Below are positions 8,405 to 13,506 of a stretch of DNA of 13,506 nucleotides, one piece after another. A program made the translations under genes and the position numbers. The notes below the pieces were generated by a model, which made no database searches, had not been told where the DNA came from, and saw only the letters and a program-made list of their open reading frames with translations. The stretch covers positions 1 to 13,506 of the forward strand of contig CAYLRF010000040.1 of the NCBI GenBank assembly GCA_964385995.1, written 5' to 3'. Each line of letters opens with the position of its first letter. Positions within the stretch are counted from its first letter, which is position 1. This stretch comes from CAYLRF01 sp964385995 (GTDB lineage: Bacteria > Bacillota > Clostridia > Lachnospirales > Lachnospiraceae).

Positions 8405-9814
8405 TTACTTCTGCTGATATCTCATCGCGGCCACCGTAATGGCGTCGTTCAGCGTATCCGCGGCTTCCTTGATATACGAATCAATGTCGCCGTCGGGGTG
8501 CGCCGAGACCTGATCGAAGAGATAATCGTTCGCGTCAAGCACATAATCCCACGCGTATGTGTAAGGAAGTCTCATATCCTGCGGCGCGTTCCTCATCTTG
8601 TCGGGAAGCGTAAGAAGCGACGGGCAGTTCTTATTCGCGAAATCCACGAAGTCCTGATGTTTGAAACCTTCCTCCGTATACGGCACATATCCCATGACAG
8701 TCGCCCACGCCGCCTGATTCTCCGGCTGAGCCAAGAATTTAATAAACTCATACGCGCCCTGCATGGCTTTCTCATTTCCGGAATCAGTGATGTAAAGACC
8801 AGTGCCCTCCGTCAAAGCCACGCCCTTATACTTCGCGTTGTCATCTATGCCCGGGAAGGGGATGAAATCCCACTTAAACGATCCGTTGGCGTTATTAAGC
8901 ACGTGAATCATGTTCGAGTTCGTGCCTACCTGAAATGCGAGGTTGCCGTTGTAGAAGCTCGTCATACCGCCCGTACCGAAGTTCTGCGCCGCTCCCGCCT
9001 TGTAAGCCTTCGCCACGAGCTGAAGAAGTTTCTTTACCTCTCTGTTGGTCGAGCCCTCGGTGAGAAGCGACTTCGTGGACGCCCCGCTGTAACCGTTGTC
9101 CGCGTCGATGAGATCCACGCCCTGCAGCGTCAGAAGGTCGGCCAGATCCACGCCCTTGATACCGAAGGAAATGCCGTACTGCGTGTACCCTTTGTCATGG
9201 ATGTCTATGGCGGCGTTCACTATTTTCTCATAGGAAGTGAGGCTGCTAAGCGTATATCCCGCCTTCTCGAGAGCCGTGGTATTTACATAATATCCGCCGC
9301 AGCTCATGCCGAACGGAGCGCCTATCATCCTGCCCTCCAGATTGGAATAAGCCTGCCTGATGTTCGGGAAAAGCGCTTCCTCCCAGTTGTCATCGTCTTT
9401 ATCCAGAAAATCCTGAAGCGGCTTCACATAGTCGAGGTTCTCGTAGTAGCAGGTCGCCGACGGCGTGCCGCAGAAAAGCGCCGGATACTCATCCGGGCTC
9501 AAGGTCGCCATCTTCCTTCGGATATCGACCGCGTTGCCCATGTTGATGGCCTTCACCGTGTACTCTTTGTGAATCTCGCAGAATTTCTTCGCGTATGACT
9601 GGATGGCTCCTATACCGTTGCCCTCATAGAGGCTCCAGAGGACGATCTGCGTCTTCCCGCCGCTCGAGCTGTCCTTCGAATCGCTCCCGTCGCCGGAAGA
9701 CTTACCCGAGTCAGACTTACCCGACTTTTTCCCGCAGCCGCATATAAGCGCCGCCGCGCACAAAACGGCCATCAAAACCAGCAAAATCTTCTTCGCCGAA
9801 CCCTTTTTCCTCAT
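8405..9814 (-). CDS. ABC sugar-type solute-binding lipoprotein (family 1)
   Basis: Extracellular substrate-binding lipoprotein of a carbohydrate-type ABC importer (COG1653, UgpB/MalE-like). It would capture a sugar or sugar-phosphate and pass it to the two permeases encoded upstream. I chose ATG 9814 (469 aa) because GAGG lies six bases before it; ATG 9832 would add six residues with a poorer site. The signal peptide runs from MRKKGSAKK to ICGC with Cys27 as lipidation site, followed by a Ser/Gly/Asp/Lys linker to about residue 54. The mature domain starts at QIVLWSLYEG. The family's C-terminal signature is at about 340-390: FIKFLAQPENQAAW then GYVPYTEEG. Length is normal for the family. It lies after the permeases rather than before them, separated by 261 bp if the gap is removed. 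The substrate cannot be told from sequence. Confidence 0.92.
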   Translation of the reverse strand: MRKKGSAKKILLVLMAVLCAAALICGCGKKSGKSDSGKSSGDGSDSKDSSSGGKTQIVLWSLYEGNGIGAIQSYAKKFCEIHKEYTVKAINMGNAVDIRRKMATLSPDEYPALFCGTPSATCYYENLDYVKPLQDFLDKDDDNWEEALFPNIRQAYSNLEGRMIGAPFGMSCGGYYVNTTALEKAGYTLSSLTSYEKIVNAAIDIHDKGYTQYGISFGIKGVDLADLLTLQGVDLIDADNGYSGASTKSLLTEGSTNREVKKLLQLVAKAYKAGAAQNFGTGGMTSFYNGNLAFQVGTNSNMIHVLNNANGSFKWDFIPFPGIDDNAKYKGVALTEGTGLYITDSGNEKAMQGAYEFIKFLAQPENQAAWATVMGYVPYTEEGFKHQDFVDFANKNCPSLLTLPDKMRNAPQDMRLPYTYAWDYVLDANDYLFDQVSAHPDGDIDSYIKEAADTLNDAITVAAMRYQQK

Positions 9815-9931
9815 AGCTTTCCTCGCTTTCATGAAACCTACCGACTACCTACTACTACTTCCTACTGTCTCTTCTCGCGCCCTGTCTTCGGCTTGTCGCT
9901 TCTAGCTTATGATTTCCCACGCTGCCTCATT

Positions 9932-10044
9932 TTCAGCTCCTTATCGCACCACGGTCTGTCTCATCCCGCGGGCGGCCTTATTCCTCTCTTCAGCTCTTTA
10001 TCGCGCCCGCGGCCTGTCTCATCCCACGGGCGGTCTTATTCCTC
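9932..10044 (-). repeat. Tandem 57-bp repeats copied from permease 3' end
   Basis: Two head-to-tail copies (9932-9988 and 9989-10044) each begin, on the plus strand, with TTCAGCTCyTTATCGC, the same bases that encode the end of the permease gene (AIKS plus stop). Copy 2 matches 24 bases of the gene end exactly (9989-10012 versus 10093-10116). Both copies share CTGTCTCATCCC and CTTATTCCTC. The flank of copy 1 (GATTTCCC... to CCTCATTTTCAG, 9911-9936) also resembles the flank of the gene end (10066-10097), so gene end plus downstream flank seem to have been duplicated. Confidence 0.7.
10004..10032. other. GC-rich hairpin in repeat
   Basis: CGCCCGCGG (10004-10012) and CCACGGGCG (10024-10032) form a 9-bp inverted repeat with one mismatch that becomes a G-U pair in minus-strand RNA; the loop is 11 bases. 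There is no T-run, so it may stabilise the 3' end of the permease RNA rather than end transcription. Confidence 0.45.
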
Positions 10045-10092
10045 GCGTCCCGCGCACCGTCTGCCGATTTCCCCCACTATCTCAACCTCATT

Positions 10093-10302
10093 TTCAGCTC
10101 TTTATCGCGCCCGCGGTCATGCCCGTCACCACCTGCCGCTGCAGGAANNNNNNNNNNNNNNNNNNNNNNNNNNNNNNNNNNNNNNNNNNNNNNNNNNNNN
10201 NNNNNNNNNNNNNNNNNNNNNNNNNNNNNNNNNNNNNNNNNNNNNNNTTCAGCTCTTTATCGCGCCCGCGGTCATGCCCGTCACCACCTGCCGCTGCAGG
10301 AA
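10093..10302. other. Assembly gap with identical 55-bp flanks
   Basis: A run of exactly 100 N (10148-10247) is flanked by the same 55 bases on both sides (10093-10147 and 10248-10302). A run of 100 N is a usual placeholder for a gap of unknown size, and 55 bases is a typical de Bruijn overlap. The simplest reading is two contigs that overlap and were not merged, so 155 bases (10093-10247) are surplus. A real tandem duplication with lost sequence between is possible but less likely. Confidence 0.85.
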
Positions 10303-11064
10303 GATATAGATGAGAAGCGGGATGATCATACATATGACCGCCCCGGCGAGCGCGTATCCCGGCTCGACGGAAAGCAGCGACATCCCGACCTGTATGGTGT
10401 AAAACTCGTCCGTGGACGAAACCATGAGAGGCCAGATATAAGCGTTAAACGTCCCGATGAACGACACGACGGCCTGACAGGAAAGGAGCGACCTGCACAG
10501 CGGCAGGACGATACGGATGAAATACCGCATTTTGCCGCAGCCGTCGATGAGCGCCGCCTCCCACAGCTCCCCGGGCAGCGTCATCATGTTCTGCCGCAGG
10601 ATGAATATGCCGCTCGCGTTCGCGAAACTCACTATGGTAAGACCCAGATACGTGTTCATGAGTCCGAGGCTTCTGACCGTCATGAAATTCGCCACGAGGG
10701 TCGTCTCGCCCGGTATCATCATCGTGGTGATAAAAAGCGTGAACAACAGGCTCTTGCCCTTAAACTTATAAAAAGCGAAGGCGTACGCGCTGGTGGCCGA
10801 GATAATAAGCTGAATCGGCACCTCTATCAGGATCATGATGAGCGTGTTCTTTAAATAGGTAAAGACGGGCACGTTCTCAAGCACGTACTTGTAATTGCCT
10901 ATCGTCGGATTTTTCGGTATCAAATGGTTCGGGACGGTATTTATTTCCTTATTCGGCTGTATACTGAACACGACGCAAAGTATCACGGGAAGCGCGTATA
11001 TTATGCCGATCAGGATCTTTATTATCGTCCCCGCCGTCTCTTTTTGTGCGGTTTTAATCTTCAT
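10249..11064 (-). CDS. Carbohydrate ABC transporter permease, MalG/UgpE type
   Basis: Inner permease subunit of a CUT1-type sugar importer (COG0395). It has 271 residues, normal for the family, with about six hydrophobic segments starting near residue 14. The EAA loop that docks the ATPase is clear at 169-188: EAALIDGCGKMRYFIRIVLP. The typical C-terminal QRQVVTGMTAGAIKS is complete and ends at TGA 10249-10251, so the nearby gap does not cut it. Start ATG 11064 has AGAGGAG about ten bases upstream. It follows the partner permease by 63 bp. No ABC ATPase is encoded in the window; CUT1 importers of Gram-positives often share an MsmK-type ATPase from elsewhere. Confidence 0.94.
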   Translation of the reverse strand: MKIKTAQKETAGTIIKILIGIIYALPVILCVVFSIQPNKEINTVPNHLIPKNPTIGNYKYVLENVPVFTYLKNTLIMILIEVPIQLIISATSAYAFAFYKFKGKSLLFTLFITTMMIPGETTLVANFMTVRSLGLMNTYLGLTIVSFANASGIFILRQNMMTLPGELWEAALIDGCGKMRYFIRIVLPLCRSLLSCQAVVSFIGTFNAYIWPLMVSSTDEFYTIQVGMSLLSVEPGYALAGAVICMIIPLLIYIFLQRQVVTGMTAGAIKS

Positions 11065-11127
11065 TCGCCGGCATCTCCTCTTTGTAGGCCCGCCGCGCCC
11101 GCGAGGACACGTCAGGACTCCGTCATT

Positions 11128-12000
11128 TTATTGATAAAAGACCATCTTTTCCTCGAACGCGAACTGTATCCTCGTAAATATGAAGATCACCACGAAGAGG
11201 ATCAGCGACCAGACGCAGGCAACCTCGGGATAGGTAAGTATCTGCGCGTTCTTATATATCTGCCACATATATGTGGTGGTGCTTCCCACGGGACCGCCGC
11301 CCGTCAGGAGTTTTATCTGTGTGAAATGCTTAAAGGCTCCGATAATGCTCGTGAAGAGTACGTAAAATATCTGGGGCGAAGCCATGGGAATGAGGATTTT
11401 CACCGTCCTCTTAAACCAACCCGCGCCGTCTATGGTCGCCGCCTCTATGAGGTCGACCGACACGTTGCGAAATCCCGCCATCAGCCAGAGGTATTTCCCC
11501 GCGATACTTCCCCAGCAGGTGATAATGCCTATGACCGTGAGCGCCGTGTTCTCCTGCCTTAAAAGATCCCAGTTCTTATGAAAGAGGGTATTTATGATCC
11601 CGCCGTCCTGTCTGAGAGCGAAGCTCCATATCCTCGCTACCGCCGTGGCGGATATAACCATCGGCAGGGAAAAGAGCGTCTGATAAATCCTGGACCCCTT
11701 CCTCTCTTTGATACTCGTGAGCGCGAGCAGCATGGAAACGGTAAGTTCTATGACGAGGCACAGCGCCGCGAGATAGAATGTGTTCGCCGTGGTCTTCCAG
11801 AAATCGTTGGACGTAAAGACTTTCTTCCAATGTGAAAGTCCCGCCCATGACATGAACTGCCCGATCTCCGTCGTATTCGCGAATGACGTCACTATCGTCT
11901 TTCCGAAGGGATAGTAGACGAAAGCGATGAAAAGCAGCAGCGCCGGGAGAAGTATGAGATACGGCGCGATGGTATCCATTATTTTCTTCTTTTTCTTCAT
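11128..12000 (-). CDS. Carbohydrate ABC transporter permease, MalF/UgpA type
   Basis: Partner permease of the CUT1 sugar importer (COG1175), 290 residues from ATG 12000. The N-terminus MKKKKKIMDTIAPYLILLP is typical, with Lys residues before the first membrane segment. The EAA loop is at 186-205: EAATIDGAGWFKRTVKILIP. The stretch LLTGGGPVGSTTT near 232-245 is a common feature of this subunit. A GTG at 12018 would add six residues but has no ribosome binding site; the ATG has only a distant GTGAGG (12 bases), so translation may be modest. The upstream lipoprotein gene ends 168 bp before. Confidence 0.93.
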   Translation of the reverse strand: MKKKKKIMDTIAPYLILLPALLLFIAFVYYPFGKTIVTSFANTTEIGQFMSWAGLSHWKKVFTSNDFWKTTANTFYLAALCLVIELTVSMLLALTSIKERKGSRIYQTLFSLPMVISATAVARIWSFALRQDGGIINTLFHKNWDLLRQENTALTVIGIITCWGSIAGKYLWLMAGFRNVSVDLIEAATIDGAGWFKRTVKILIPMASPQIFYVLFTSIIGAFKHFTQIKLLTGGGPVGSTTTYMWQIYKNAQILTYPEVACVWSLILFVVIFIFTRIQFAFEEKMVFYQ

Positions 12001-12168
12001 ATTATCTATGCGCCTCACTGAATATTTTATCCGCTCACCGATAATCGATTTTTCGCGGCCCCGATTCCCGATTTCTCACGCGATGATAACGCTCTTAAGG
12101 AAATCCGGAAAATCGCTCTTACACGCGGCTTTACGCCTCACGCGCACGGAAACCACGCGTCGAAGGAT
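12001..12168. other. Intergenic region between propeller lipoprotein and permease
   Basis: It is AT-rich next to the permease start and GC-rich near the lipoprotein stop. It holds a small GGC-N5-GCC type hairpin and one GAGAAATCGGG motif (12068-12080 region) that recurs in other intergenic regions here. No T-run terminator or two-box promoter was seen, so co-transcription is likely. Confidence 0.4.
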
Positions 12169-13203
12169 TTACTCCTCCTCCGGCTCGATTCGCAGGGATG
12201 TTACCTTATATACATTAAACGGCCCCGAAGTGCCGCCGCCCACATAGATGTCGTCGCCGATGACCGACACGTTCTCGCCCTCACAGCCTAAGTTCTCCAG
12301 CTCGATGATGCTGACAAAATTGCCGTTCCAGTCATATACGGAGATGACGCTCTGCTGATAGAAAAGATGATAGATGTAATTGTCGTCGCTCGAGATACCC
12401 TGCGTCGTATATCCCGCGGTGCGCGTAGTGGGATCGTAGACCTCCACGCGCTGAAAGTTCGCGTCTAAGATCACGAAGGCCTGTCCGCTCGCGAGGGCCA
12501 CGTACTGATCCCGCGACGCGTTGTAGGTGATGGCGCCGGTGGAAAATCCAAGGTCAACCGTCCTCTCGAACTCGAGATCTGACGTCAGGATCGTGACTAT
12601 GCTGTTTTGCGGACCCATGCAGTGAGTGACGAGGAACCGATCCGTCTTCGGGTTATAGGTGATGTCGTTCGCGTGGCTCATTTTAAGCAGGGGCGACTGG
12701 TCGACGATCTGCTTCGTGACGGTGTCGTACTTTACTATCACGTCCTCGTTTTCGACCTCGTAGCCGTAGTCGACGATGTTGCAAAACGCCTGATAGTAGT
12801 ATCTCCCGTCGAAATATCCTCCCTGCGGGGCCTTGCCGCAGCCCGGCACCGTGGGGAACGGGACTGAGTCCACTTCCTCCAGCGTCGCGATAAGCCGCCG
12901 GTTGGATCCCATGATCTTGTGAAGATTATAATTCTTGATCTCTTCTCCCACTTTGTACTCGCCTTCCGCCTGCTGTCCGTCCGAAGCGCCTGTCTGTGCG
13001 TCGTCCGTATCGGCGGACGGCTTCTTCCCGGATGTGGACGTGGCGGATCCTTTCCCGGATGAAGAGCCTCCTTCGTCGCTCTTTTTCGACGAATCGCCCT
13101 TGCCGCCGCAGGCTGTCATGAAGACCGCCGCCGCCAGGAAAAAGACAAGCAACGTCCGAATCCGCGCGCCTCTTGCCGAACCGCGCCCATCACTTCTGCC
13201 CAT
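12169..13203 (-). CDS. Lipoprotein with beta-propeller-like domain
   Basis: Predicted surface lipoprotein of 344 residues, first gene of the cluster. ATG 13203 has a strong AGGAGG six bases upstream. An Arg-rich N-terminus, a hydrophobic stretch and FMTAC give Cys32 as lipidation site, followed by a long Ser/Gly/Lys/Asp linker to about residue 80. From about 100 on, repeated short strand pairs of propeller type are visible: SHANDITYNPKTDRFLVTH, GAITYNASRDQYVALASG, GISSDDNYIYHLFYQQ, VSVYDWNGNF-like and SVIGDDIYVGGG. This pattern resembles NHL, SMP-30 or YncE propellers, but no catalytic site was recognised. It may bind a glycan or peptide near the importer. An alternative is a truncated or five-bladed propeller, as the repeat region is short. 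Family assignment is an inference. Confidence 0.75.
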   Translation of the reverse strand: MGRSDGRGSARGARIRTLLVFFLAAAVFMTACGGKGDSSKKSDEGGSSSGKGSATSTSGKKPSADTDDAQTGASDGQQAEGEYKVGEEIKNYNLHKIMGSNRRLIATLEEVDSVPFPTVPGCGKAPQGGYFDGRYYYQAFCNIVDYGYEVENEDVIVKYDTVTKQIVDQSPLLKMSHANDITYNPKTDRFLVTHCMGPQNSIVTILTSDLEFERTVDLGFSTGAITYNASRDQYVALASGQAFVILDANFQRVEVYDPTTRTAGYTTQGISSDDNYIYHLFYQQSVISVYDWNGNFVSIIELENLGCEGENVSVIGDDIYVGGGTSGPFNVYKVTSLRIEPEEE

Positions 13204-13210
13204 GCCTTAC

Positions 13211-13216
13211 CTCCTC
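13211..13216 (-). promoter_or_regulatory. Strong RBS of the first gene
   Basis: AGGAGG on the minus strand, six bases before ATG 13203, within GGAGGAGG. It is the best ribosome binding site in the window and fixes the start of the lipoprotein. Confidence 0.8.
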
Positions 13217-13235
13217 CGCGAAACTTTTTTCACAT

Positions 13236-13268
13236 CCCGGACGGCGTCCGGGGCCTCCGCCTAAGCGG
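13236..13268 (-). promoter_or_regulatory. GC-rich leader hairpins before first gene
   Basis: CCCGGAC-GGC-GTCCGGG (13236-13252) is a perfect 7-bp inverted repeat, about 20 bases upstream of the ribosome binding site. Next to it CCGC-CTAA-GCGG (13257-13268) forms a second small hairpin. Neither is followed by a T-run on the minus strand. They would fold in the 139-nt leader and might affect translation or RNA stability. Confidence 0.5.
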
Positions 13269-13331
13269 CCGGAAAATATGTGACAACTTTTCGTTTCCCA
13301 TGCCGCGTTTTTATATCTATATTTGTCAACT

Positions 13332-13345
13332 GTTTCTTTTGAAAC
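13332..13345. promoter_or_regulatory. Palindrome GTTTC-N4-GAAAC at predicted start site
   Basis: A perfect 5-bp inverted repeat around TTTT, located where transcription from the promoter at 13349-13378 should begin. Its place fits a repressor operator. Just downstream are a second TTGACA and an AT-rich run. Confidence 0.4.
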
Positions 13346-13348
13346 CCC

Positions 13349-13378
13349 ATTCTAACCCCCCCCCCTATGAATTGTCAA
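13349..13378 (-). promoter_or_regulatory. Sigma-A-type promoter with G10 spacer tract
   Basis: On the minus strand a perfect -35 TTGACA (13378 to 13373) is followed, after 18 bases, by TAGAAT (13354 to 13349), five of six bases of the -10 consensus. The spacer contains ten G in a row (13365 to 13356). AT-rich, A-tract-bearing DNA upstream (13381-13403) could act as an UP element. Transcription should start near 13342 and drive the lipoprotein and the genes after it. Loss of one G would give the optimal 17-bp spacing. Confidence 0.8.
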
Positions 13379-13395
13379 GGCCTATTTTGATAAAA

Positions 13396-13437
13396 TTTTC
13401 ACATTTAATATCGGCCGATGATGATGGATTTTTCACA
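13396..13437 (-). promoter_or_regulatory. Direct TGTGAAAA motifs upstream of the promoter
   Basis: TGTGAAAA occurs on the minus strand at 13437-13429 and 13403-13396, 33-34 bases apart (about three helix turns), just upstream of the -35. Between them is the 10-bp palindrome ATCGGCCGAT (13410-13419). A third TGTGAAAA lies in the leader (13233-13225). Possible activator sites; the regulator is unknown. Confidence 0.3.
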
Positions 13438-13440
13438 GGA

Positions 13441-13492
13441 TCCCGCCGTCCGCCGGCCCAAAGCGCACGAAGCGCACAATCGGATGGCGGGA
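13441..13492. other. Long inverted repeat at right edge
   Basis: TCCCGCCGTCCG (13441-13452) pairs with CGGATGGCGGGA (13481-13492), 12 bp with one mismatch. Inside the loop is GCGC-ACGAA-GCGC (13463-13475). No T-run follows on either strand. It may mark the 3' end of a neighbouring gene outside the window or a regulatory structure. Confidence 0.4.
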
Positions 13493-13506
13493 CGGAATGC
13501 GGGGGA

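Larger units (their letters stand above)
9815..10092. other. Intergenic region between permease and binding protein
   Basis: Gene-free stretch with partial direct repeats of the end of the upstream permease gene and a GC-rich hairpin (described separately), plus a purine-rich stretch on the minus strand just before the binding-protein start with TAGTAG repeats (about 9840-9862). No promoter with both boxes and no terminator with a T-run was found, so read-through from the permeases is likely. Confidence 0.5.

Noticed and set aside
8225..9598. Open frame of 457 codons on the plus strand opposite the binding-protein gene
   Set aside because: The minus-strand reading is a clear family 1 binding protein with signal peptide; the plus-strand product is Arg/His/Val-rich with no recognisable domain.
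10094..10333. Small open frame running through the N gap
   Set aside because: It exists only because N codons are read as open; both ends are copies of the permease C-terminus.
12001..12018. GTG start adding six residues to the MalF-type permease
   Set aside because: No ribosome binding site lies upstream of it; the ATG at 12000 gives a typical N-terminus.
13324..13329. Second TTGACA downstream of the main promoter as another -35
   Set aside because: At 16-18 bases downstream only GC-rich sequence is found, no -10-like hexamer.

Overview
This window looks like a chromosomal piece from a draft assembly of a Gram-positive anaerobe of the Clostridia, probably Lachnospiraceae-like. The clues are strong GGAGG-type ribosome binding sites, three lipoproteins with Ser/Gly/Lys/Asp-rich spacers after the lipidated Cys, a carbohydrate-type ABC importer without its own ATPase, and a very large surface protein anchored by an N-terminal membrane segment rather than a C-terminal outer-membrane barrel. 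The taxonomic guess rests on general features, not on a marker gene. I found no tRNA, rRNA, CRISPR array, transposase or phage gene.

All six supported genes lie on the minus strand and read right to left. From the right edge: a 303-bp upstream region holds a near-consensus promoter whose 18-bp spacer contains an uninterrupted G10 tract, followed by a structured leader. Then come a beta-propeller-like lipoprotein (12169-13203), two sugar-type ABC permeases (11128-12000 and 10249-11064), a 261-bp intergenic region with repeats plus an assembly gap, a UgpB/MalE-type solute-binding lipoprotein (8405-9814), a lipoprotein with a ComEC-like metallo-beta-lactamase fold whose metal ligands are mostly lost (7219-8361), and a 2319-residue beta-helix protein (94-7053). 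The last 93 bases hold inverted repeats and a possible promoter for a gene beyond the window.

The 100-N gap at 10148-10247 is very probably not missing sequence. The 55 bases on its left (10093-10147) are identical to the 55 bases on its right (10248-10302), as expected for two contigs that overlap but were not merged. The second permease gene is complete.

The giant protein has two right-handed beta-helix domains, each preceded by its own cap-like segment. The first carries eight 'MxGGxIxxN' rungs. The second is built of five large units (about 211, 309, 313, 283 and 217 residues) dense in the GGA[I/V/L] and FxxN motifs known from chlamydial polymorphic membrane proteins.

The most likely reading is a single surface module: a lipoprotein sensor or binder, an importer, a catalytically dead lipoprotein and a giant adhesin-like fibre. 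It may be transcribed from one promoter whose strength could vary with slippage in the G tract. The phase-variation idea and the functional link between importer and adhesin are inferences.
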